Position numbers and translations under genes: made by a program. The notes beneath the pieces were generated by a model. The model had not been told where the DNA came from. It saw only the letters and a list, made by a program, of their open reading frames with translations, and did no database searches. A stretch of 64,000 bases of DNA from Panonychus citri (taxonomy: Eukaryota; Arthropoda; Arachnida; Trombidiformes; Tetranychidae), in the NCBI RefSeq assembly GCF_014898815.1, contig NW_026515428.1, positions 992,001 through 1,056,000 of the forward strand, read 5' to 3'. Positions within the stretch are counted from its first letter, which is position 1. Every line of letters starts with the position of its first letter. Below are positions 12,110 to 26,300 of this stretch, piece after piece.

Positions 12110-12193
12110 GTCAGGATGGCCGAGTGGTCTAAGGCGCTGCGTTCAGGTCGCAGTCAGATTTATCTGGCGTGGGTTCGAATCCCACTTCTGACA
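12110..12193 (+). tRNA. tRNA-Leu (CAG)
   Basis: The acceptor stem GTCAGGA pairs with TTCTGAC, with one G-T pair. The anticodon stem-loop is TGCG-TTCAGGT-CGCA, giving anticodon CAG with no intron. A long variable arm follows, as expected for leucine tRNAs. The B box is GGTTCGAATCC and the discriminator base is A. A run of about ten T shortly downstream is the likely terminator. It lies on the same strand as tRNA-Tyr, 222 bp further on. An open frame crossing this region (11990-12319) is an artefact. Confidence 0.95.
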
Positions 12194-13473
12194 AAGGAAA
12201 CTTTTTTTTTTCATCAAGTTCGAAATCTTTTGTTTCATGCATCATATGAACTTTACTTTTTTTCATCTCAAGAAAAGTTCAGTTCTGAAAGTTTCATTTC
12301 AAGTCTGAATGAATGGTAATCAAACGAAGATGGTTTTTTGATAAAATCGATATTTTTTGTTTATTCTAATCATGGAATCGTTTTTTTCACTCACCAAGGA
12401 AATTCACCAAGGGAACTTTTCATCCATCATGTTACTTTATCTTCCTTAAGGTGATCAACCATCGTTCTCCATGATCATCACTCTCTTCTGAATGATCATC
12501 ATTCATATAATTACGATAATTTCAGGTTGACTTTACGAACGGAAATTATTATCATTCTGATAAACGTTTTGAACAATTGAGCTAATCGTTAATCTTTAAT
12601 TGTTCATCAGTAGGGGAGTTCGATTATTTTTGAATGTTATCATTTAAATCGTTGGGAACTCTTTTCATATTCATCTTCATCTCCAAGTTTACCGTATTAA
12701 TTTTTCACAGCAGTAGTTGATTAAGAAGATGAAAAGTTATCCAATTAATCATAATCTCATTGACAAATCGCTTTTGATCAACATTAAATTATTTTGATTT
12801 AATGATAAAAAACAAAATCGTTTTGATGATATTACTGGTTAGTGTTATTACTTTGATCAGAATTTAACTTTGATAAACAATTTGAAACCATTGGTTGAAA
12901 AACTGATAATCTTAAAATCAATTGGATTCATATGGATGATCACTGGTAATCTTATTTATGTTTAGGATTTCTTATTACTTCAATCGTAATTTAGCCTCGG
13001 GTGATAGTTGAAATTAAAAGTTCGCCAAGGACGAAAAGGAAAAGTTTCTTAATCTGACGTAGAATTGGAAAGATGATTATGAAGATGATGATGAAGTGTA
13101 AAAGAATCACGAATGAGACGAAAATTATGATTACAAGAAGAAGAAGAAGAGGAAAGTGAGATAAGGTAAAAAAGAAAGAGAGGAAATGAAGATGAGAAGA
13201 GAAAAAGAGAGAGATTTGAAATGAAGAAGAAAACGATAAACATCGTTTTTGGCCTTACTAACCTAAAGAAGATAATAGAGAGAAAGAGAGAGAGAGAGAG
13301 ATGAGAGATGATAAAGAAAGAGAAGATAAAGTGAAGATTCTCTTCTCTGTCCATGAATTCCATGAAGGTGGAATAAGCGAAAACAGGAATATCCTGATCT
13401 TTTTTCTTCCCTTCGATTCGTCGATTCAAATTCGAACCCGCCTTCCTCTTACTTTCTCTCTTTCGAAAAATGT

Positions 13474-13531
<58 letters not shown>

Positions 13532-14100
13532 ATCCTTCACGATGAAGATGATGTTATCCTGATGATAATTTTCTTATCCTCCAAACAACATAATGTCCCG
13601 ACCCCAAAAACGAAGTGAATCCGCTCGAAATTGTGTAAGAGAAAAAAAGAAGATAACAAAAATATTAGACAGATAGAAAAGAAAGAGGAAGATGATTAAG
13701 ATGATAAATCAGATGGTTAACAAGTGAGAGAGAAAGAGAGAAGCGAAAAAAAAGTTCTAAACAAAGTTTTCTTACCTCAAACTTACCTTGTTTTCACATT
13801 TTCCATTTCGTTACAAGAGTTTGCATCGTTTCGTTGTAACGTTTTCATCCATTAACGATCATTTCTGATCATCTCTTTTCTCTTGATTGTTCAAATTGTG
13901 ATTAACCTCATCACTTAATCATCATGTTAATCAACTGATTTCAATTTTCTCCAATCGTTACCATGGATAATATTTTTCTCTCGTTTTCTTATTGAGTTTT
14001 CTGTGAACTTTAATTGTGATTTAATTTTTTACTTTTTCGATAATAACTTTTTTTTTTAAATTTTCTCTTTGTGGTGAATTAAATTGTTACAATCAACAAA
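12194..14100. other. Spacer between the tRNA genes and the double peroxidase
   Basis: No gene is supported here. The stretch is rich in GA/TC microsatellites and GAA-type purine runs. The final ~200 bp before 14101 should contain the 5' UTR, and possibly the promoter, of the peroxidase gene. I see no clear TATA box there. Confidence 0.45.
13476..13527 (+). repeat. (CT)n microsatellite
   Basis: This is a CT dinucleotide run of about 52 bases, one of the longest in the window. A complementary GA-rich run lies about 200 bp upstream (about 13277-13301), so the two could pair in single-stranded form. Confidence 0.9.
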
Positions 14101-17100
14101 ATGGATTATATCAGTTGTACAATTAAATCACCTTCGTATCGATACAATCAAGGGTAAGTTAATTGTTACTTTGCCCTTTGGGGTTCAAAGCAAACTTTTT
14201 AATTATCTTGTCAATCCAACCAATTAGCTTCACTAATCATGATTAAACTTTTTGTTTTCTCAATGATTAAAACAAATTGATAATAATTGTTTAACTAATT
14301 GTTATTTAAACACCTTGATCATCATCATTTAAATATTTAAACAAAATACAATTAATATCAAATGATTAGCTTTAAATGAGTGACATTGAAATTATTACAA
14401 AAACAACAACAATCAATGTTAAACTAACACAATCAGTAATCAAATTAAATTTTAATTTCACTTTCCCTTACCAAACAATTTAATTATATCTCACAATTAA
14501 TGATTAATTAAGAATGACACTCAATATATATTTAATAATAATATAAACTTGACTTAATTAAAAGTTGTTGAAACTTTTTGGTAAACAGTTAATTTAGTTT
14601 AAATTGTTTAGTAAAATTAAATTAACAATTTAGTTCCTCTTCTCAAATCAAATTTAAATCTCATATTTCCAGACCCAACCTACACCTTAATCATTATATT
14701 AGCTGTTTATTTCTCAACAATTTACTAATTGTTCATCGACATTGGCAAAAGCCGGTAATAAAATCATACACATATTTAATCATCACAATTGACCCTGTAA
14801 TTTAATATGTATTGTTAATGGTTAACATTTTGTAATCAGCTTAATTAATATGAATGTTGAATTTGTAATCAAGTGAAAGTTAATTGTTGTTGACAATTTA
14901 GCTAAATTTGGCTCTGTGACCTTAACTAAATTCAAACCTTATTAAGATAAATACAATCAGCTTTTCATATGTGTGAGTGTTACCATGAAAATCAACAACA
15001 ATTTAACTTTAATCACAAACAATTTAAAATGATTTGTTGTCTCTTTTATTATTGAATAACAATTAAAATGATTCACTAAATTGAGATGGTAAAACTTTGT
15101 AAGATTTATTGATTTACAATCAATCAATTGATTAGAAAATTTAAATTTCCATTCTCAAGTGATTTAAATTGTTCTTAATTGTTACATCAATGATAATCAT
15201 CCAATGTTAATCATTTAAAATTTTAAGATTCCATTTGAATATTAATTGTGATCAGTTGAGTTTAATTGTTGATTTGTTTTATCAAAAACTAATCGTCAAA
15301 CAATTTAGCTCAAACAATTAAACATTTCATGATGACAACAATGTTTTTAAATATTTTCACCATCAAAAAATTAATTGTTGATGATTAAATAAACAATTGT
15401 TGACATTGATTGTTAATAGTGTTAAGGTAAGAAGGTCTTAATTGTCCCACTGTCCTTGTTTATTATGATATTCAATCAGTAACAATTAACTATTGTCAAT
15501 AATGATAATCAGTTAATCGTGAAACGGATTAGGTGATAATCATTACTAATTGTTGTTAAACGGTGTTGATGGTGATTGTTTAATTGTTGATAATGATGAT
15601 TGATTGTAATTGAAAAAAAAGTTAAAGTTAAAATCTCTAGTTGATTTGTTGATCATGATTAACTGTTGATTCAGTTATAAAAAGATTGATCTTTAATCCT
15701 TAACAATTAAGCTCATTTTCAGTATAATTATTATTATATTATGTTGATTGTGTTGATTGTGTTGATTTCTTATTGTTAATATTTGATGAGCTTGATGATT
15801 ATGATGATGATGGATTGATAATGATTGACCAACATCAGAAAAAAGCAATTAAATTGTTCTAGACATGATTTAATTTGATCACAATTAACTTTCTATCACA
15901 ATTGGTGTATTATTATTGACCAACAATGAGAAACTGAATCAATGTTGTTTCATCATCTCCTCTTATTGTTGATTGTAATGATTAACTTGATGAAAAGTAA
16001 TAAGTAAATCATCCTTATCATTATCATCAATTTTATGACAATTAAGATGAAATTAGAATCCAGAAACTGATTTGATCAACATGATTAGTAACAATTTGAG
16101 AGATTATAATTACAATCATGATGATGATCATGTGAAAGTTGATTAAAGTGAGATGATGATGATTATCAAATGATGGTGATGATATTTCAATCATCAATTG
16201 ATTGTTGATCAATATTTACCTTAATTGTTGGGAAAATTTTTCCCAAAATCAAAATCAAATTGAAAGATTTCATCTTAATCCGATTTTAATTGTTTTACCA
16301 AGTGATCATGATTTCTTTGTGATGATTTTCAATTAAATGAAAATCTTAATCAATTTTGATGATGACTTAAAGTACTAAGGTTACACCCAAACAATTAACT
16401 TAATTGTTGAGTTGAAAAGTTTTTAAAACCTTGAAATTGAATAGCAAAAGGGTCAATAGTAAAAGTATTATCACAAAAAGGAAAATATTGAACAATTAGT
16501 TGATTGTTTAGCTTAATTTTCACGCTTGATGACAATTTTCAACTCGGAAATGGTCAATTCAATTAGTTATGATGATAGTAATTGATTAATTAATTTAGGT
16601 TGCCTTTAAATTGTTGACCAATTGTCATGATTTAATTTGACAAAAGGGTTAACCAGGTCAATCTGTAAAAACTTTTGTATTAGTTTAAAACCTTTTCATA
16701 AGCAATTGGTATTAATTGTAAATCTTTAATCGTGATCAAAGACCTTAATTGTTTCTGGTTAAAGAGGGAGATGATTATGTTTATGATGATCACAATTAAT
16801 TAATTAACAAAAGTAGCACGTATTGTCAACGCGTGTTTATATATATTTGTATACATAAAAGGGGAAACATAAAACTTGAATAGTTAGTTAATTGTTGTTT
16901 TGCTGTTGTGATTAAATTGTTTATCTGTTCACTTTCACTTTAATTGTAGTTTGTTAAATCATAAACATCAACGCAAGAATACAGCAATTAACTTTGTATA
17001 TTATTATTAGATAATCATCTGAATGTTGGAAAAGTTTTCCGAGAGTTAGAACTTTTTTTTTTCTTTAACCTCGAATTTAATTTTCTTCCGGTTATCTTAT

Positions 17101-17337
17101 TGTTGATAATAAGATAATATCTTATTAAAACAGTGCTAAAGTGACATTTGAATATTTATTCATATGATTGAGTGGACAATTAATTATTGGACAATTAGCT
17201 AATCAACAATTTAGCTAACAAGTTTGTTGACTTTTACCAGCAACTGTAGGTCAGAAAATCGTAGTTTGAGTTGACCATCTCGAAAACTAATCTAATTTAA
17301 TTTGCTTTCGGTGAAATATCGTTGATTGACCGTCAAT

Positions 17338-17391
<54 letters not shown>

Positions 17392-20300
17392 TCATCTTCA
17401 TTGAAATCGAAAGCGATGATTGACCTGAAAAAGAAAATTTCGAAATCGTTAGAACTATTAAGAACTCGAAAAGTTTTCAACAAAAGTTTTTCAACTTTGA
17501 TCTTTTGATACGAAAACAATTGAAAAAGTTTCTACGAACAATTAAATTAAATGATCAACAATCATCACAGTCACAATTTAATTTAAATGTTAATTTAAAA
17601 ATTAATTAGCCATCAGTTACAACGATTAAATTGTCTAATTAAATGAGCAACAAACAATCAGTTTGATAATTATTTCAACATGGAAAATGTAAACAATTTA
17701 ATTCAGTTAAAACTGATCGGTATTAAATGATTGCAACAATCAGACTAATTGTCTAAATTAAGAGCTTAATTTTAGCTCTTTAATTTGGTTGATAACATTC
17801 AATTAGTTTTAATTGTAATCCATTTTTATCACTTTCTTTATAAATCATCATCATCACTAATAACAATCAAATCAATTTGTCTCGATCAATTGATTCTCAA
17901 CAATTTAAACATTGGTTTAATCAACTCAGTGTAACAATTTAAAAAATATTGATTAAGATTTTCAAATGAAAAATATTGTCTGATTATAAATTACACTTTG
18001 ATTGATTCAATTTAAAATCACAATCAACTAATCATCAATTGCTAAATAGTTATATTTATATTGCTTGATTATTTTGCTTTTAGATGAAACCAACTTTTTG
18101 TTAACCATCACAATCAAAATAAATCACAATTAAGTTTACAATTGACCTTACAAAATTTGATTGTAAATCATAATCTTGATCAGTGAACTTAATTAAACTC
18201 CTAATTAAGGACTAATTATCTGTTAGAATTAATTGTTAATCAAGTTTTTGTCTTTCATGTTTCTCTTGATTGTTATCGAGTTTATGTCAAGTTAACAATT
18301 TAGGTCACAGAAAAATGTTGATTGTTGATGATTAAGATGATGATGATTAAGGTGATGATGATGAGGAAGCAACAATTGGTTAATCATTGAGAAAAATTAA
18401 CTGATCATGTTAAATGTAAATTCATCATTAATGATTAATGAATTTTTGTCATTCATTATAATTGATCAACAACAGTAAGTTAAGATTTGATGGCGATTTA
18501 TTAATTATTACTAATTGTTACTTACAGGAAATCAAAGATTGGCTTATTGTGGATACTTAAATCATGGTTATGTTTAATTGTTTTGATTAATTATTTAATT
18601 GTTCCAATTGTTCAAAGTCAACGACACAAAGGACGTAATTTCAATGGAGCAGCTCTATCAGCTTTAATTGATATTTCAAAGGTAAATGATTAACTAATTG
18701 TTGTAACAATTTAACTGATTCAGTTTAATGAAACAAATATTCAAGGTTTCTAATGAGCTGAATAAACAATTTAATCACTTAATTGTTAACAATTTAACCA
18801 TAGAAAAGGATGTTAATTACAAGTCGTAATTGATGATCAACTGTGATGATTTAATATCCATTGGATTTATAATCAATGTTGTTTATATTAATAAAAGTTA
18901 CAATCAAGGACTTTAATCATATGGAATGACCTTCCTAACAATTAACCAATGTAATTGATTAAATGATGATGATAGTTAGTTAATTATCCATAACAATTAC
19001 AACTTTTCCATCGCTGGAATGATTAAATTATCTGTTGAGATTTTTTCCCTTTTGGTCAAGCATATCGACGTTATTTGTTAATTGTTGTGATTAATTTTCT
19101 CTCTTTATCTGATTGAATTAAAGGGTTACACAATTAACTCATCTCCACCATTGGATGGATCATCATTAAGTTCAACAATTAACAGTGATTTACGTCGCAA
19201 TCAAGCATTAAAGGAAATACCTTCACCTTCATTGGGTTTAAATGATGTCGTTAATCAAGCTGATCAAATTGTTAGGAAACGACTTGAAGATATTGAACCA
19301 AATATATTGTCGAGTGGTAAGTTAATTGTTGACAATTTAAACTACAATTTAGATTAACTAATCAAAGTTTTTTCCATGTTACTAGTTGATCATTTGATTT
19401 GATTGCTCGTAGTTAATTGATGACCACGATATCGATATGAGATTTTGAATGAAAGTGTCAAAATGATTAACTAACTTTTAATTAGTTTCGATATTGTTAA
19501 TTAAATTAATTTACATTAACAGTGATTAAAAATTGATGTTGTATTTATATCAAGATGTTAATTTGCTGATTGATTAAAATATATAATTGTAATTGTTTTA
19601 TTAATAAGTTAATTAGAAATGAAAAGTTTAATTGTTCCGGTAACACAATTAAATTAAATTGTTACGAAGATCGTGAAAAATATATTGTAATCAATTAAGT
19701 TAATTTGTTAATTTTGTTTTTATATTGTTATTAATCATTACAGTGATCACGAACAATTAAAAGTGATGATTATGATTAAGAAAATAAGATCAACCTTTAA
19801 TTATGGAGTGAAAGTTTTAATTATTTACTTGATAATAACGAGGAAAATGTTAACAATTAACAATCAGCCAACAACGAGAAACAATTAACTTTGGGTTGGT
19901 TATAAATTGTCATAAATAAAACATGATTAAATTATCAAGTGATTAGTTTCATCTTAAATTGTTACTTGTATAATAATTTATACTTTTCATCATAAAAATT
20001 GTTATCCAACAATCAACTGATTACTGATCAATTGACATATAAATTAGATATCATTATATCAGGTTAATCATAATCATCTTGAAAACAATGAGTTAATAAC
20101 AACAATTTATTTTTGAACAATTTAAATCCTCAATTAATTGTTGTGTGTGAGTAAAAATCTCAATTTGAATAAATTGTTCAATATAAATTTCACTTGAAAG
20201 TAAAAATTTTTTTAATCATTTACTTAATTAAATTGTTCGCGATGATGATTAACTGTTGATGGTTAAGTAATTAAGTTAATTTTACCTTGATTTAATCAGC

Positions 20301-23300
20301 TTGATGTCTTTGATTTGTCAAATGATTAAAAGTTAATCTCTAATTACCTTGGAAAGTTATTCTAATTTAATATTGACAATTTAAATTAATTGTTAAAGGA
20401 AAAGTTTGATTTACTTTTGGTTGGCATGATTAAAGTTAATTGTGGTTTTCTTATATTATTTATACACTTTCATTATTATTCATTACAATTAGAAGATGAT
20501 TAAGTTTAATGTTATTACCATTGATTATCAGATTTTACAATCAGTTGGTAATTTTAATCAATAATAACAATCACAATTAAAGGTTGATTAACTAAATTAA
20601 CCTTGTATTGTGAGTGTCTTATGGTTGATTATGATTGAGCTTGTTGATTGTTGGTCAATTGTGAAAATCATTACCATTTATTATCTGATCAATATGATCA
20701 TCAAAGTGATGATCATAATTGTAATCAATATCAGATCTTAATCATCATCACGATTTAAATTTTTCCCTTTTTTGTTGTTATATGAATGATTAAATTTCCT
20801 TCTAATTGTCTTATTTTGATTATCATGTGAATTATTCAACTAATCAAAATAAAAGTAAAAGTTGATCAGCTTTTGTTCAACAGTTAATTGTGTTATTAGG
20901 GTTGAATGGTTTGATTGTTGTTGGTTAATCACAATAAGACAAATAATCCAATGTAAATCATATAATGATTTATGTGTTGGTTGACATTTGATTTGATTTT
21001 CCTGCTTCACATGCGATAGACACAATTGATTAGTGAGATGATTAAGCACAATGATTAGTATGATTACGGTGAGAATTATTTACAATTAAGAATTTGCTAT
21101 TTTTTTCCAACAGATAATTGTGATTGTATTAATTGGGAATAACAATAAGAGTAGGAATGAGTTTTTTTCTTCTTGTAATTATCAATTAGATATTGAGTAG
21201 ATTATCTAAAAGCTATTGTGATAAATGTCCTGAGAAATTAAATTTTGAGAACAATCAAAATATTAATGTGACCACTTTCATTGATCACAAAAGTGATTAT
21301 GTCACCAAATTAACATGGATCATGATGTGTTCACATTAGCGGAGTGATAATTTAAAGAAAGAATATAAAAAACAGGATAATCTAATCACAATGCCGGAGG
21401 ATTAAAGAATAATCCAAATTGATCAAATTCTGATTTTTCCTTTTTTTTCAATTTCTTTTCTTTTCCATTCCAATCATGTAATAGGAGCCATTCAAACGCC
21501 TGGATCACAAGGATGGTTTCTTGCTGCTGCTTCTCGGACCAAAATTGTTGCCAAAAATTTCTCTCGTCCAGCTTTAATTGCAGAAGAATCATCAAAAATA
21601 ATCGCCAACAGGTAAACCAACATTAAAATAGAAAATTAAAAAGAAGAAAAAATCAACAACATTGAGATGATATAGAAAAGAAAACACAAAAAGTGAAACC
21701 GTAAATTAATGTAACACAAATTAACTGTTAAAAATACACTTAATTTATCTCAACAATTGAATACTTACAGTTATCAGAAGAAGAATATAGTTAACTGATT
21801 ATTAACATTATTTAAATATTAAAAATAATTGTAAATCACGAATCACAATTTAATAGAAAAACATAAATTCTATTCAAGAAAATGAAAACATTCAAATGAA
21901 GATAAATTTTCATATTCATCTAAAGGGGTTAACCGTTAAAGCGGCTCACAAACGAGGTAGAAACATAAATACAACCTTTACAGATGTAATTGTAATCAGT
22001 AGACACTTGGAACACAAATTTATCCATAAATAGTTAAACTACTTAACACAATTAAAAGAACAATTTAATTTAATCAATTAGAATTAGTTTTTAATCTTGT
22101 AATTTGATTTCTGAACGACGAATGCGCTGCCCTCTGGTATTGGAGGGAAAACTCAGTTTGTTAGTTGGAAAAATGTTCCAATGTTTTTATTTCCTCATTC
22201 GTTTGTGATTAACGTTTTTTTAATTGTTCTCGCAATTAAAGTGTTTAATTTAGTTGTTAGATTATAAATTCGTAAGTATGGTTGCATCTAGTTTGTGAAT
22301 TTCTTCAAAATTCATCTTCTAAGTTGTGGTTTTATGTTCTTTTTTCTCTTTCTTTTGATTGAGAATTTCTCTTGTGATTAATAATTTTTTTTTGTTCTTT
22401 TTTTTTTTTGTTCTATTCTTTTTGGGCTTGGTTTTTGATCGTTTTCTTGGACTTTTGTTCTTTTCTCTCTCTCTTTCTTGATTTTGGTTTGTTTTGTGGT
22501 GATCGGTGGTCAGTCTTAAGCTATCTCGTAATGATATTATTACCAATTTAGGGTCGACCGATTTAAGAGGAACTCTACTTGAAAATGAGTGTCCTCGAAA
22601 GGTTAACCTTTTACCTTGTCATCCTGGTAAATATCGCTCATTTTCGGGTCATTGTAATAATGTTCAACATCCTTATTGGGGTAATTCGGTAACATCTTAT
22701 GTAAGGTATTTTCCTTCCCAATATGCTGATTCTATTTCATCTCCTCGAGCTTCAGTTACCGGTGGTGAACTCCCATCGGCTCGTGATGTCTCCATTAGGG
22801 TTCACCAAGGTTCTGAGGTTGAACATCCTCATATTACTACATTACTTGCCTTTTTTGGAGAATTTATTTTCCATGATCTCTATCACACCGCTCAAATGGT
22901 TGGTCATCGTGGTCATCGTATCAAATGTTGTGGCCTCAAATCAAATCTAATCCACCCTGAATGTTTACCAATAAGAATTCAAAGAGACGATCCAATGTAC
23001 ATAGAAATGAAACAAACTTGTATTGATTATGTACGATCATGTCCAGGTATCAGATTAGGTTGTACCCTTGGACCCAGAGAACAAGTTAATCAGGTAATTA
23101 TCAACAATCACCCGTTAATCCAAATTGAAAGTAACAATCAATTTAATGATAAATCTGCTGCCACCTTTTGATTTACTTTGAAAACGTTAATCCACAAAAA
23201 AATCTGTTAATCTTTCGTTTTTTAATTTACTTTCTTTAACATCTCTTTTGCATCTTTTGTATGTCAGGTCACATCCTTTTTAGATGGATCAACAATCTAT

Positions 23301-26300
23301 GGATCATCGGAAGAGGAATCTCACCTTATTCGAAGCTTCAAAGATGGTCAACTTAAATCTCAATTGGTCCAAGGTAAAAATGGAGTTAAACGTGAACTAT
23401 TACCCGCTATGGACGGAGCCCAAGATTGTCGTGGTTCGATGAGCCATGTACCCGGTAAAGGTTGTTTCTATGCTGGTGATATTCGGGTCAATGAGAATGT
23501 TGGTCTAACCTTGATGCACACTTTATGGTTACGTGAACATAATCGAATCGCCCGTAAATTGGCTTCTCTTAATCCTCATTACAATGATGAGAAATTATTC
23601 CAAGAATCTCGAGCAATTGTTGCCGGTCAAATTCAACACATTGTTTACACTGAACTTGTTCCAGCTCTTCTTGGTTCCGAAGTTACAACTCAATATGATC
23701 TTATTCCTTTAACCGATGGATTCTATTCAGGATATAATATGGAAATCGATCCAAGTATGGACAATGCCGTTGCTACTGCAGTGTTACCCTTTTTATATTC
23801 AATGTTACCCTCACGATTAGAAAGATATTCACCTAAATTGGCCATGCTTGGTACTCGAAAAATGTCCGAAACTTATTTCAATCCATCTGATCTCTATGAT
23901 GTTGCTAAATTTGATGAATATCTGATGGGACTTATTTCACAAAATGCTTACCAACCCGATGTTTTTGTCTCCCGTGAATTAACAAATAATATTGTCCAAG
24001 AACCAAAAGAAGGTCTCGATTTGGTTGCAATTATTATTCAACAAGGTCGCGATCATGGTATTCCAAGTTACACTCATGTCCGTCGATATTGTTCAATTGA
24101 ACCAGAAATTCGTAATTGGGATGATTTAACAACCATTTTAAATGTTACAATCGTTCAAAAATTGTCTACCGTTTATAAGTAAGATCATTTATCATGAACC
24201 AAACAATTATTAATAATTTTCTTTTAATTGTCTTTTGTCTCTTTAAGGGATGTTAATGATATCGATTTATTTACTGGTGGACTTGCCGAAGCTTCACTTC
24301 CAGGAGCTATTGTTGGACCGACTTTTGCTTGTCTTCTTGCTCGACAATTTAATGCAATTCGACGTGGTGATCGATATTGGTACGAAAACGATTTACCACC
24401 TTCGTCCTTTAGTAAAGCTCAATTAACCGAGATTCGAAAAGCAAGTTTAGCAAGTTTAATCTGCGCTAACGGTGATAGTATGGACTTCGTTCAACCTTCG
24501 ACTATGGTTTTATCTGATGCTTATCTTAACGCTTTCCAATACTGTTCCAATATTCCGACAATAAATTTTGACCCATGGAAAACTGAATCTTCCCAAAGTC
24601 GAATACCTCAAGCTGTGATGAAGGAGACACTTGAAAAAGCATCAGTACAAATTAACAATTTACGACAATTGGAAAGATCTTCAATAGGTCAAGGAGCTCC
24701 TCGAGGAAGTCCTCAAGCTGAACATTTAGGTTTCGCTCGACCCAAAAGACAAGCAATCGAAATGGGCAACACATCTTTTGTTCTTGAAATAATTTCCAAC
24801 AATTTAGTTCGATCACTTATCAAACGACACAAGGATCGTGAAGTTGGACGATCGTTAAAATTTGCTTTAGATGATATTATGACCATGTTACCTGAAATCG
24901 ATCTTGCTGAACTTGGAGATGCTCGACCATTACCCGAAATAGCAGCATTAAGGTCAAGTGATTGTTTCGAAGAGCCAACACCCTGTGACCATACAACTCC
25001 ATTCCGTACCTACACCGGTTGGTGTAACAATTTAAAAAATCCGATTGTTGGTAATTCGCTGAAAACTTTTGACCGTTTCTTACCTTCCCGATACGATGAC
25101 GGAATCGCTTCACCTCGAAAAAAGACCAAATCGGGTAAAATATTGCCCTCTGGTCGTTTAGTATCAACCTCAATGCACTATGATATTAGTTCACCTCATG
25201 TTCGTTATGCTTTGGTCACTATGCAATTTGGTCAATTTCTTGATCACGATCTTACCTTTACACCGATGTACTTGGGTCCTGGTAACACAATTTTAAATTG
25301 TAAATCTTGCGATTCTCGAAAAACAGTTCACCCTGAATGTAATCCAATTCTAATTCCCAAAAATGATCCACATTTTCCCTCCGTTAATTCAACTACTGGT
25401 AAACGTCAATGTTTACATTCTGTTCGGTCGATAAATGGTCAAACTCGCCTTGGACCAAGAGAGCAGATCAACCAAATTACACCGCTACTTGATGGGTCCA
25501 ATGTTTATGGTTCTGATCCTTGTGAAGCTCGTATGTTACGTTCGTTAACCGGTGGTCGGCTTAATGCAACCCGTCATCCACTTCCAGGTCACAAAGAGCT
25601 ACTACCACAAACCTCAGAGCATCCTGAATGTGTTGCACCTTCTGGACTTTGTTTCGAAGCGGGTGACGTACGATCATCGGAACAACCAAGTTTGGCCTGT
25701 ATGCACACCATTTGGCTTCGTCAGCATAACAAAATTGTCGGAGAATTGGCCTCAGTTAATCCTCATTGGGATGATGAGAAACTTTATCAAACCGGTCGTA
25801 AGATTGTCGGTGCGCTTCTTCAACGTGTCACTTACGGTGAATTTTTACCTCGAGTCTTGGGTATCGATTATTTGAACAAATTTGGACTTGCCCTTTCAAC
25901 CTCAGGTTATCATGAAGGTTATGATCCAAACTGTCGACCAGTTATTTTCAATGAATTCGCGGCCGCTGTTTTCCGTTTTGGTCATTCACTTCTTCGTCCA
26001 TCATTCGCTCGTCTTGGTAGAACCTTTCGACCAGTTGATGGACCACTTAAACTTCGAAGTTCCTTCTTCAATTCAGACATGCTTTATTCAGGTAAATTCT
26101 CATGAATACTTGTTAAATTTAATTCTAATTACTAATTTATTCTCTTTATTTACAATCAGCTGGTGCTATTGATAATATTCTCAGAGGAATCATTACAAAT
26201 AGTATTGAGACTTTGGACAATTCAATTACCGAAGAAGTGACCAATCATTTGTTCGAGGATCGAAAGGTTCCTTTCTCAGGAATGGATCTTATTTCATTGA

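Noticed and set aside
11990..12319. 109-codon open frame
   Set aside because: It runs across the tRNA-Leu gene and has no protein-like features.
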